From the NCBI RefSeq assembly GCF_002797575.1, contig NZ_PGTX01000001.1:558001-622000 (forward strand): a stretch of DNA of 64,000 nt, read 5' to 3'. Below, in pieces: positions 56,466 through 64,000 of the stretch (position 1 is the stretch's first letter; every line of letters begins with the position of its first letter). The translations under genes were made by a program, and so were the position numbers. Below the pieces are notes generated by a model. The model saw only the letters and a program-made list of their open reading frames with translations. It did no database searches and was not told where the DNA came from. The stretch is from Polynucleobacter brandtiae (lineage in GTDB: Bacteria; Pseudomonadota; Gammaproteobacteria; Burkholderiales; Burkholderiaceae).

Positions 56466-56484
56466 CTGGGTGAATGTAACGCGG

Positions 56485-56829
56485 CTAACCACCAGAACCC
56501 TCTTTGGGGCTCACTTGCTTAAGCGGCTTGTAATCAACACGCTCGCGAAGTTCTTTACCAGGCTTAAAGTGGGGAACTCGCTTCTCTGGGATGAGTACTT
56601 TCTCACCAGATTTAGGATTACGCCCAGTACGCGCGGGACGATGATGCAACACAAAACTACCAACACCACGTAACTCAATACGCTTACCTTCGGCCAAGGC
56701 ATGAGTCATGGTGTCCAATAAAGTCTTTACAGCCAACTCGACATCCCTAGGCAGCAACTGGGGAAACTGCTCCGCCAAACTCTCTACCAACTCTGAGCGA
56801 GTAATTGCTTGTTGCTCTTGATCTGACAT
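56485..56829 (-). CDS. ihfB: Integration host factor subunit beta
   Basis: IHF bends DNA at specific sites. The 114-residue protein is a HU/IHF fold: [42 protein letters not shown] and [15 protein letters not shown]- and C-terminal extensions (MSDQEQQAI and [11 protein letters not shown]) make it about 20 residues longer than E. coli IhfB. It follows rpsA after 52 nt, as in most Proteobacteria. Confidence 0.93.
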   Translation of the reverse strand: MSDQEQQAITRSELVESLAEQFPQLLPRDVELAVKTLLDTMTHALAEGKRIELRGVGSFVLHHRPARTGRNPKSGEKVLIPEKRVPHFKPGKELRERVDYKPLKQVSPKEGSGG

Positions 56830-56881
56830 GGTCTATCAATGACAAAACGCCGCTCCCTACAAAGGAAGCGGCGATCTTGAT

Positions 56882-58555
56882 TTAGCCCTTACTGTCCATC
56901 TTTGCTTTTAACAAAGCACCCAAGTTGGTTGTGCCGGACTGCGCATCACCCTGGAGCTTGCTCATTGCATCTTGCTGGTCAGTACTGTCTTTTGCTTTGA
57001 TTGAAAGATTGATCACGCGTGATTTACGATCAATATTAATGATCATGGCAGTAACACTATCGCCCTCTTTCAATACATTGCGTGCATCTTCAACACGATC
57101 GGTTGAGATTTCTGAAGCACGTAAGTAAGCCTCAACTTCATCAGCCAAGTGAATGGTTGCGCCCTTAGCATCAACTGCTTTTACAGTGCCAGTAACGAGG
57201 CTACCCTTGTCACTCACTGATGTGTAGTTGTTGAATGGGTCACCAGACAATTGCTTAATACCAAGAGAGATGCGCTCTTTCTCAACATCAATGGCCAATA
57301 CCGTAGCTTCGACTTCATCACCCTTTTTGTATCTCTTAACAGCCTCTTCTCCTGGCTCATTCCATGAAAGGTCTGAGAGGTGAACCAAGCCATCGATACC
57401 GCCAGGCAAACCAATGAATACACCAAAATCAGTGATCGATTTGATTGCACCGGTGAGTTTGTCACCTTTTTGCTGGCCACGTGCAAACTCATCCCATGGA
57501 TTTGCTTTGCACTGCTTGATGCCCAAGCTAATACGACGCTTATCTTCATCAATATCCAGAACCATCACTTCAACTTCAGTTCCTAGTGCGGTTGCTTTGC
57601 TTGGAGCAACGTTCTTGTTTGTCCAATCCATTTCGGAAACGTGTACCAAACCTTCGATACCACTTTCGATTTCAACAAACGCGCCGTAATCAGTCAAGTT
57701 AGTTACCTTGCCGAATAAGCGAGTATTTGGTGGGTAGCGACGAGCGATACCAACCCAAGGATCATCACCAAGCTGCTTCACACCGAGTGAAACACGGTTC
57801 TTCTCTTGGTCGAACTTCAAGATCTTTGCGGTAACTTCTTGACCTACAGTCAACATCTCGCTTGGGTGACGCACGCGACGCCATGCCAAATCGGTAATGT
57901 GCAGGAGGCCATCGATACCACCCAGGTCAACGAATGCGCCGTAGTCCGTAATATTTTTCACGATACCTACAACAACGCTACCTTCTTTAAGGTTAGACAT
58001 CAACTTCGCACGCTCTTCACCTTGGCTAGCTTCTACAACCGCGCGACGTGACAACACTACGTTGTTACGCTTACGATCAAGCTTGATAACCTTAAACTCC
58101 ATGGTCTTGCCTTCATAAGGAGTTGTATCCTTAATTGGGCGCGTATCTACGAGTGATCCAGGCAAGAATGCGCGGATGCCGTTAACCATGACAGTCAAGC
58201 CGCCTTTAACCTTACCAGTAACAGTACCAGTAACGATTTCCGCCTGCTCGAGTGCCTTTTCCAAATTCATCCATGAAGCCAAACGCTTAGCTTTGTCACG
58301 GGAAAGGATGGTGTCGCCATAGCCGTTTTCAAGTGCGTCGATCGCAACTGAAACGAAATCACCGGGAGCTACTTCAATCTCGCCAGCGTCGTTATGGAAT
58401 TCTTCAACAGGAATAAACGCTTCAGACTTTAAGCCAGCGTTAACAACGACGAAGTTATGGTCGATGCGAAGGACTTCAGCCGAAATAACTTGGCCGGTCT
58501 TCATATTCGATCGGGTTAATGATTCTTCAAATAATTCTGCAAATGATTCAGACAT
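56882..58555 (-). CDS. rpsA: 30S ribosomal protein S1
   Basis: S1 helps mRNA bind and unfold on the 30S subunit. The 557-residue protein has six S1 repeats, with characteristic motifs [43 protein letters not shown] and [15 protein letters not shown]. Its start lacks a strong Shine-Dalgarno sequence (AAAGTGAATATAC before ATG), typical of S1 autoregulation. Its leader holds 15-nt tandem repeats (58666-58724). Confidence 0.97.
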   Translation of the reverse strand: MSESFAELFEESLTRSNMKTGQVISAEVLRIDHNFVVVNAGLKSEAFIPVEEFHNDAGEIEVAPGDFVSVAIDALENGYGDTILSRDKAKRLASWMNLEKALEQAEIVTGTVTGKVKGGLTVMVNGIRAFLPGSLVDTRPIKDTTPYEGKTMEFKVIKLDRKRNNVVLSRRAVVEASQGEERAKLMSNLKEGSVVVGIVKNITDYGAFVDLGGIDGLLHITDLAWRRVRHPSEMLTVGQEVTAKILKFDQEKNRVSLGVKQLGDDPWVGIARRYPPNTRLFGKVTNLTDYGAFVEIESGIEGLVHVSEMDWTNKNVAPSKATALGTEVEVMVLDIDEDKRRISLGIKQCKANPWDEFARGQQKGDKLTGAIKSITDFGVFIGLPGGIDGLVHLSDLSWNEPGEEAVKRYKKGDEVEATVLAIDVEKERISLGIKQLSGDPFNNYTSVSDKGSLVTGTVKAVDAKGATIHLADEVEAYLRASEISTDRVEDARNVLKEGDSVTAMIINIDRKSRVINLSIKAKDSTDQQDAMSKLQGDAQSGTTNLGALLKAKMDSKG

Positions 58556-58665
58556 GTATATTCACTTTGTGCCGCCAGAAGATCCGACGGGTTAGGTTAT
58601 AAAAGCCTTAAGAAACACGCTAAATTAGATAATCGCGTTGTAGAGTTTCTAAAGACACCAAAACT

Positions 58666-58724
58666 ACTGCTTTACTACACACTGCTTTACTGCAAACTGC
58701 TTTACTGCGAACTGCATTACACAC
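58666..58724. repeat. 15-nt tandem repeats in the cmk-rpsA gap
   Basis: Four adjacent units of about 15 nt begin ACTGC(T/A)TTAC and run 58666-58680, 58681-58695, 58696-58710 and 58711-58724; units two and three differ at one position. They start 13 nt after the cmk stop codon and lie in the rpsA leader. Unit length varies little, so replication slippage is likely. Confidence 0.85.
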
Positions 58725-58736
58725 TACTCAAGCAAC

Positions 58737-59390
58737 CTAAGTTTGATACCAGCCTAAGACCGCCTGAACTGCTTGATCTATCGATAGTTCTGAAGTTTCC
58801 AGCACTTTCGCGCCCTCCGCGACTGCAAGAGGTGCAGTTCCTCGACTGCTATCTCGAGCATCACGCTCTTCTAAATCGCTCAATAAGTTAACTAGTTTAG
58901 CAGGAATTCCCTTAGCTATCAATTGCTTATGTCGACGTTCTGATCTGGCTAGCACCGTTGCGGTCAAAAAAACCTTGAGCGTTGCGTCAGGGAAAATCAC
59001 CGTTGCCATATCTCGCCCATCAGCTACCAGGCCTGGGGACCGTCTAAAACCATGCTGAACAGCCACCAGGGCATCTCTTACTTCGGGGTGAACGGCAATC
59101 TTAGAGGCCCGCAAGCCTACCTCCTCAGTACGGATTGCCTCCGTCACATCTTCAGCATTTAGCAAAACTCGACCATTTTTAAATGAAATAAGCATTTTTT
59201 GGGCTAAAAAGCCTAATTCAGGGCCATTTTCGGGGTCAATTGCTGCTTTTTGACTACCCAAGGCAACTAAGCGATAGAGCGCCCCACTGTCCAAATAATG
59301 AAAGCCTAGCTTTTCAGCCACCAGGGATGCAACCGTCCCTTTTCCAGAGGCTGTTGGGCCATCAATTGCAATCACTGGGGCTAAGTTCAT
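58737..59390 (-). CDS. cmk: Cytidylate kinase
   Basis: Cmk phosphorylates CMP and dCMP. The 217-residue protein has the Walker motif [30 protein letters not shown] and [16 protein letters not shown] chose the ATG at 59390; a frame up to 59459 would overlap aroA by 56 nt and has no homology. It starts 13 nt after the aroA stop and precedes rpsA, the usual order. Confidence 0.95.
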   Translation of the reverse strand: MNLAPVIAIDGPTASGKGTVASLVAEKLGFHYLDSGALYRLVALGSQKAAIDPENGPELGFLAQKMLISFKNGRVLLNAEDVTEAIRTEEVGLRASKIAVHPEVRDALVAVQHGFRRSPGLVADGRDMATVIFPDATLKVFLTATVLARSERRHKQLIAKGIPAKLVNLLSDLEERDARDSSRGTAPLAVAEGAKVLETSELSIDQAVQAVLGWYQT

Positions 59391-59403
59391 GGCAATAAAG
59401 GTG

Positions 59404-60732
59404 TTAACTGACGACCACAGCAAATTCTGCAAAATAAGCGGGGAAGGTCTTGGCAACACAATCAGGATCGTTAATCTTCAGCGGATTTGGTCCAAAAGCC
59501 GCTAAAGAGAAGCACATTGCCATACGATGGTCATCGTAGGTATCGATGCCCTCTGGCGGTGATCGCCAATCAGCCAGGGTCATGGGAGCTTCTACTTCGA
59601 TATAGTCATCCCCCTCTTGAACTACTGCCCCTAATTTTTTAAGCTCTTTTGCCATTGCTGCGATACGATCCGTCTCTTTCACGCGCCAACTGGCAATGCC
59701 ATTCAAGCGCGTTTTTCCCTCTGCAAATAGTGCGGCAACAGCAAGCGTCATTGCCGCATCGGGAATTTCAGTGCAATTGATCGTAATGGCATTCAGTTTG
59801 CCACTGGCATTTTGAACACCAGCAACCTCAATCCAACCATCACCTGCAGTAATTTTTGCCCCCATAAGTGCCAATGCATCGGCAAAAGCAACGTCGCCCT
59901 GAATACTGTCGCTACCAACCCCCAGCACCCGGACAGGTCCACGACCAATTGCCCCTAATGCCAAAAAATAGGATGCAGAAGAGGCATCGCCTTCAACCAG
60001 TATCGCTCCAGGGCTTTGATAAACGGCACCCGATGTATTTGCGGGAATGACAAAAGATTGTGCATCCGGGCAATCTACGAGTACTCCAAATCGAGCCATT
60101 AATTTAAGGGTAATCTCGATATAAGGACGAGAAATCAGCTCGCCAATGACTTCAATTCTGACTGGCTCTTTTGCCACCAAAGGCAAAGCCATCAGCAGCG
60201 CCGTCAAAAACTGACTAGACACATCGCCGCGCACTTTCACAATATCTTGGATATTAATCTGGGATGTAGAAATTTGGATGGGCGGATAACCAGCCTGTAA
60301 CTCATAAGTAATTTCTGCGCCAATTTGACGTAGCCCGTCCACCAAATCACGAATAGGACGCTCATGCATTCTGGCTACGCCTGATAGGCGGTAGTTACCA
60401 CTTTGCATGGCCAATGCTGCCGTCAACGGCCGGATAGCAGTCCCTGCATTGCCCATCAAAAGATCTGCCTCGCGTACTGGAAATTGGCCACTACACCCCT
60501 TAATAATGCAGATGTGGTGATCCTGGTCTGTCACTGAAATACCCAACTGACGCAAGGCGTTTCGCATCACTTTCGTATCGTCCGCATCTAATAAATTATG
60601 GAGTGTAGTAGTGCCAGAGGAAAGGGCCGCTAACAATAACGCTCGATTGGAAATGCTTTTTGAACCAGGCAAAACAATCTCGCCATGCGCATGTCTAAAT
60701 GGACCGATCTGAATACTAGAAGAACTGCTCAT
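59404..60732 (-). CDS. aroA: 3-phosphoshikimate 1-carboxyvinyltransferase
   Basis: AroA (EPSP synthase) adds enolpyruvyl to shikimate-3-phosphate. The 442-residue protein has [35 protein letters not shown] and the C-terminal [12 protein letters not shown]; the NAGTAIRP segment is the class I type. It overlaps tyrA by one base (TAATG). Confidence 0.97.
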   Translation of the reverse strand: MSSSSSIQIGPFRHAHGEIVLPGSKSISNRALLLAALSSGTTTLHNLLDADDTKVMRNALRQLGISVTDQDHHICIIKGCSGQFPVREADLLMGNAGTAIRPLTAALAMQSGNYRLSGVARMHERPIRDLVDGLRQIGAEITYELQAGYPPIQISTSQINIQDIVKVRGDVSSQFLTALLMALPLVAKEPVRIEVIGELISRPYIEITLKLMARFGVLVDCPDAQSFVIPANTSGAVYQSPGAILVEGDASSASYFLALGAIGRGPVRVLGVGSDSIQGDVAFADALALMGAKITAGDGWIEVAGVQNASGKLNAITINCTEIPDAAMTLAVAALFAEGKTRLNGIASWRVKETDRIAAMAKELKKLGAVVQEGDDYIEVEAPMTLADWRSPPEGIDTYDDHRMAMCFSLAAFGPNPLKINDPDCVAKTFPAYFAEFAVVVS

Positions 60733-61613
60733 TAAAGGGTATCCAAATCTTGACGGGCCTGACTTGCTTTTTTGAATAACTTTTCAATAGCGGCGCCGTC
60801 GTTTTCAGCAATTAATTGGCGCATATGGCCAACAACTAATAAGTACTGATCAAGCTCTTTTAGAATTGAAGTGCGATTCCCCAGGCAAATATCCCGCCAC
60901 ATTTCAGGGCTAGAAGCAGCAATGCGAGTGAAATCTTTAAAGCCAGCGCCAATATGCTCTAACTTTTGATCTACGTCTTCTGAATTAATGATGCTCACCA
61001 TCAAGGCATAAGACAAGATGTGCGGCAAGTGTGACACTGCTGCATAGATCGCATCATGCTGCACACAAGAAATCTTTTTTACCCGTGCGCCGACTGACCT
61101 CCAAAAGCCCTCAATCAGATCGGTGTCCTGCAGTGAGTTTTCTTGCAATGGGCAAATGATAGTTTGCTTATCCTGAAATAAATCAGCCTTAGCAGCATTA
61201 GCACCATGCTGTGCCCCACCAGCAATTGGATGTGCTGGAACAAACTGGCAAGCCTTCTTACCTAAAATTTCTTTGGCTGCCAGAATCACATCCCCTTTGG
61301 TGCTGCCAGCATCAGTCAACATTGTCCGAGGCTGAAGATGGGGCTCCATGATTTCAAAGGCTGCTCGCATTTGTGCAACGGGAACGCAAAGCACAATCAC
61401 ATCAGATTGTTTAGCGGCCCCTACAAGATCAACCACTTGATCGATTGCACCCATCTTCAGGGCTCGCTCTGTATTGGCTGTACTACGCCCAACCCCTAAT
61501 ACCGTATTGACAACACCTGCTTGTTTCAAAGCCAAGCCAAGTGAGGCGCCAATCAGACCAACGCCCACAATAGTGACGGTTCCGTAGTTAACTTTTGAAT
61601 TCATCACCGTCAT
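60732..61613 (-). CDS. tyrA: Prephenate dehydrogenase
   Basis: TyrA oxidises prephenate (or arogenate) to the tyrosine precursor. The 293-residue protein has the NAD motif [38 protein letters not shown] and [11 protein letters not shown]. It overlaps hisC by 4 nt (ATGA) and aroA by 1 nt. It is a single-domain enzyme without chorismate mutase. Confidence 0.94.
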   Translation of the reverse strand: MTVMNSKVNYGTVTIVGVGLIGASLGLALKQAGVVNTVLGVGRSTANTERALKMGAIDQVVDLVGAAKQSDVIVLCVPVAQMRAAFEIMEPHLQPRTMLTDAGSTKGDVILAAKEILGKKACQFVPAHPIAGGAQHGANAAKADLFQDKQTIICPLQENSLQDTDLIEGFWRSVGARVKKISCVQHDAIYAAVSHLPHILSYALMVSIINSEDVDQKLEHIGAGFKDFTRIAASSPEMWRDICLGNRTSILKELDQYLLVVGHMRQLIAENDGAAIEKLFKKASQARQDLDTL

Positions 61614-62749
61614 CCAGTCAGTACTTTATTCTGCGCGACGATATCCCGCAACGCATGAATAAATGCCGCGTTTTCCTCTTGTAGTCCGATCGAAATTCGC
61701 AACCACTGTGGCAAACCATAATTTCCTACCGGCCGGACGATGATTCCACGTTTTAACAATTCTAGATTCATGCGATTACCTGCGTCATCGTCATCACCTA
61801 CTTTGACTAAAACAAAGTTTCCAGCCGAGGGAAGATAAGACAGATCAAGGGCATCAAATGCCTCGGTCAACTGAGCTAAGCCAGCACGATTAAGCTCAAA
61901 TCCTTGCTGCAAAAATTCTACATCCTGGAATGCGGCAATTGCTGCAGCTTGCGCAAGGCTATTAACGTTAAATGGCTGACGTATGCGATTGAGTAAATCT
62001 GTCAGCGGAGGCTGCGCTACTCCGTAACCAATACGCAAACCAGCTAAACCATATGCTTTAGAAAAACTACGCGACAGGATCATATTAGGAAAGCGCTTGA
62101 TCCAAGCAATAGCATCGTAACGTTGCTCTACAGGCAGATACTCGTTATATGCCTCATCTAAAACCACCACAACGTGTGCTGGTACTGCCAGCAGGAATGC
62201 TTCAATTTCTTGAGCGCTCAAGTAACTGCCGGTAGGATTATTGGGGTTTGCAACGAACACCAGCTTTGCCTTATCACCAGAAGCCTCAATAGCGCTTAGC
62301 ATGGTAGGTAAGTCATGGCCATAGCTAGCTGTTGGGGCAACTTCAATCGCTTTTGCGCCAACGGCTTGGGTTGCTAGTGGGTAAACCGCAAAGGCATGTC
62401 GCGAAAAAATAACCTCATCACCAGCTTGCGCGACAGCACGAGCCGCCAACTCTAAAATATCGTTACTGCCATTGCCTAAAGTTACCCAGCCCGAGGGAAC
62501 TCCAAGACGCTCAGACAGTACTTTTTTTAATTCAAAACCATTGGAGTCAGGGTAACGACCCAAATCACCAGCAGCCTTGAGCATTGCCTCTTGCGCGGAC
62601 TTCGGCATACCAAGAGGGTTCTCATTCGAAGCAAGTTTGACAATTTTAGCTTCATCCAAACCATACTCCCGAGCAACCTCACTAATAGGGCGCCCTCCAA
62701 CGTATGGCGCAATTGCCTGAATATGTTTTAAACCGAGCTTAGTTGTCAT
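61610..62749 (-). CDS. hisC: Histidinol-phosphate/aromatic aminotransferase
   Basis: The 379-residue PLP aminotransferase has FVANPNNPTGSYL, VVLDEAYNEYL and the PLP lysine in LSRSFSKAYGLAGLRIGYG. HisC-type enzymes at this locus can aminate phenylpyruvate and hydroxyphenylpyruvate in addition to histidinol-phosphate; being between pheA and tyrA supports an aromatic role. No other his genes are in the window. Confidence 0.9.
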   Translation of the reverse strand: MTTKLGLKHIQAIAPYVGGRPISEVAREYGLDEAKIVKLASNENPLGMPKSAQEAMLKAAGDLGRYPDSNGFELKKVLSERLGVPSGWVTLGNGSNDILELAARAVAQAGDEVIFSRHAFAVYPLATQAVGAKAIEVAPTASYGHDLPTMLSAIEASGDKAKLVFVANPNNPTGSYLSAQEIEAFLLAVPAHVVVVLDEAYNEYLPVEQRYDAIAWIKRFPNMILSRSFSKAYGLAGLRIGYGVAQPPLTDLLNRIRQPFNVNSLAQAAAIAAFQDVEFLQQGFELNRAGLAQLTEAFDALDLSYLPSAGNFVLVKVGDDDDAGNRMNLELLKRGIIVRPVGNYGLPQWLRISIGLQEENAAFIHALRDIVAQNKVLTG

Positions 62750-62784
62750 GATAGAAATAGATCGCTTTTGTTCTCACTCAGCGC

Positions 62785-63876
62785 TTACACAGAATGCGGA
62801 TACGAACCCAGGTTTTTATAAAAGGCTGCCATTGCTTTTAATTCATTCAAAGCTTTGCTTACTTTTGCATCCTCAGCATGGCCAGCCACATCAATATAAA
62901 AGTGATATTCCCAAGTGCCCTTACGTGCAGGCCGAGACTCAAATCGATTCATCGAAACTCCATGCTTTGCAAGAGGCTCCAAGAGACGATGCACAGCACC
63001 AGGCTGATTATCGACTGACAGCACTAAGGAAGTTTGATCCTGACCAGTGGACTGACATGCGTAGTGACCAATGACAACGAAGCGTGTACGGTTATGGGGA
63101 TCATCTTGAATTTGCGAAGCTACTACCTGCAGCCCATAAGCTACTTGCGCAGGAATACCTGCGATTGCTGCCAAACTAGGATCACCCGCTGCCATGCGCG
63201 CTGCCTCTGCATTACTACTTACTGCTTGACGCTTAAGATGAGGTGCATGTTCACTCAACCATTGTTGGCACTGAGCCAAAGCTTGGGCGTGAGCACAAAC
63301 AGTAGTCACCCCATTTAATTCTCCAGTCGCCGTTAATAAATGATGATGGATGGGTAGTACTAACTCGCCACTAATGCGCATAGTAGAGTCTAAAAGCAGG
63401 TCTAGCGTTCTTGAAACAGCACCTTCACTAGAATTCTCGACAGGCACAACACCAAATTGGGCTGCGCCCTTCTCAACCGCCCTGAATACTTCATCCAAAC
63501 TATTGCAAGGAAGGCCCGCTATGGAGTGACCAAAATAAGTCTGTGCTGCTTGCTCTGAAAATGTGCCAATCGGCCCAAGGTAGGCAATAGTCTGGCGAGC
63601 TTCCAGAGCTCTACAGGCCGACATCACTTCGCGCCATATTGCAGCGATACCGTCTGGTAGCAAAGGGCCTTGATTGGTCTCTTGCAACTTCGCTATTACC
63701 TGACGCTCGCGCTCTGGCCTAAAGACGGGCGAGGCAAAGCCCCCTTTAATATGACCAACTTCTTGCGCAGCTTGAGCGCGCTGAGTCAGCAACTCTAAGA
63801 TCTGCGCATCTAATGCATCAATCTTGTCGCGAATAGGCGCTAAGCGCTGTTCTTCAGAGCTCACTTTTGAATTCAT
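62785..63876 (-). CDS. pheA: Bifunctional chorismate mutase/prephenate dehydratase
   Basis: PheA turns chorismate to prephenate then phenylpyruvate. The 363-residue protein has a chorismate mutase domain (about residues 10-95, IRDKIDALDAQILELLTQRA), a prephenate dehydratase domain with YLGPIGTFSEQAA and the NRTRFVVIG motif, and an ACT domain with MNRFESRPARKGTWEYHFY for phenylalanine feedback. Its ATG overlaps the serC stop by one base. Confidence 0.96.
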   Translation of the reverse strand: MNSKVSSEEQRLAPIRDKIDALDAQILELLTQRAQAAQEVGHIKGGFASPVFRPERERQVIAKLQETNQGPLLPDGIAAIWREVMSACRALEARQTIAYLGPIGTFSEQAAQTYFGHSIAGLPCNSLDEVFRAVEKGAAQFGVVPVENSSEGAVSRTLDLLLDSTMRISGELVLPIHHHLLTATGELNGVTTVCAHAQALAQCQQWLSEHAPHLKRQAVSSNAEAARMAAGDPSLAAIAGIPAQVAYGLQVVASQIQDDPHNRTRFVVIGHYACQSTGQDQTSLVLSVDNQPGAVHRLLEPLAKHGVSMNRFESRPARKGTWEYHFYIDVAGHAEDAKVSKALNELKAMAAFYKNLGSYPHSV

Positions 63877-64000
63877 TAAGCACGCCTTTCAAAGTCACGC
63901 ATAAATTCCACTAGAGCTTGCACACCTTCTAGTGGCATCGCGTTATAAATACTAGCGCGCATACCGCCAGCCGCTTTATGGCCCCGCAAAGCAACCAACC
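63876..64000 (-). CDS. serC: Phosphoserine aminotransferase SerC (3' end only)
   Basis: The last 41 codons of serC are in the window and the rest lies beyond base 64000. They include [20 protein letters not shown] and [11 protein letters not shown] at the C-terminus, characteristic of SerC. The enzyme makes 3-phosphoserine, and also serves PLP synthesis. The serC-pheA-hisC-tyrA-aroA-cmk-rpsA order is typical of betaproteobacteria. Confidence 0.93.
   Translation of the reverse strand, partial: LVALRGHKAAGGMRASIYNAMPLEGVQALVEFMRDFERRA

Noticed and set aside
58666..58724. CRISPR-like repeat
   Set aside because: Units are only 15 nt and directly adjacent without spacers, so they are tandem repeats, not a CRISPR array.
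59391..59459. N-terminal extension of cmk
   Set aside because: It overlaps aroA in another frame and has no similarity to cytidylate kinases; the ATG at 59390 fits the family start.

Overview
The window is a continuous stretch of bacterial housekeeping chromosome. Gene content and order point to a betaproteobacterium of the order Burkholderiales. The best fit I recognise is Polynucleobacter or a close freshwater relative with a small genome. The reasons are an EarP/EF-P(Arg32) pair, the rpsA-ihfB-lapB-ugd-hldE-hldD order, the nagZ-acpS-pdxJ-recO-era-rnc-lepB-lepA-mucD block joined directly to a fab cluster, short intergenic gaps, many 1-4 nt gene overlaps and moderate GC. The genus call is an inference from memory; no search was possible. 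I see no insertion sequence, prophage, CRISPR array, tRNA, rRNA or toxin-antitoxin pair.

Layout. 1-1580 (+): earP (5' end cut by the window) and efp. 1659-17028 (-): one long block that reads, in transcription order, yceD-rpmF-plsX-fabH-fabD-fabG-acpP-fabF-mucD-lepA-lepB-rnc-era-recO-pdxJ-acpS-nagZ, covering fatty-acid/phospholipid synthesis, protein export and quality control, RNA processing, PLP synthesis and wall recycling. 17042-18462 (+): a Maf pyrophosphatase and an RsmI-like methylase. 18537-21262 (-): rluC, a HAD phosphatase and an S49 peptidase. 21263-21714: a long structured leader before rne. 21715-27747 (+): rne, moaA-mobA-moeA and a small membrane protein. 27744-28757 (-): a 2-hydroxyacid dehydrogenase. 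28877-31579 (+): 7Fe ferredoxin, a ferredoxin-NADP reductase, thyA and folA. 31598-37664: a lone TRAP solute-binding protein, pmbA, mog, orn, an M48 protease and rsgA. 37609-41553 (-): rpsP-rimM-trmD-rplS, then a Nudix CoA pyrophosphatase and a CobD/CbiB-like membrane protein. 41800-42816 (+): a META-domain lipoprotein and a small membrane protein. 42826-49001 (-): a deacetylase, acyl-CoA ligase, etfB, etfA and acyl-CoA dehydrogenase module. 49080-50357 (+): mltB. 50354-64000 (-): serC (3' end only)-pheA-hisC-tyrA-aroA-cmk-rpsA-ihfB-lapB-ugd-hldE-hldD-comEA-cysM, linking aromatic amino-acid synthesis, translation, LPS control, heptose synthesis and cysteine synthesis.

The genes make coherent sets: acyl chains for phospholipid and LPS, maturation of two translation factors (EF-P and EF4), the shikimate-to-Phe/Tyr branch, ADP-heptose supply beside the LPS regulator LapB, and one compact acyl-CoA oxidation module wired to ETF. 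I did not find a clearly undescribed system. The signals that ordinary annotation would miss are RNA-level ones: a roughly 375-nt structured rne leader with an occluded ribosome-binding site, a strong hairpin between rpsP and rimM, 15-nt tandem repeats in the rpsA leader, and a terminator-like hairpin just before comEA. Also notable are a CobD/CbiB-like protein and an RsmI-like methylase of unknown substrate, and two apparent gene losses from conserved loci: rpoE/rseAB and lapA.
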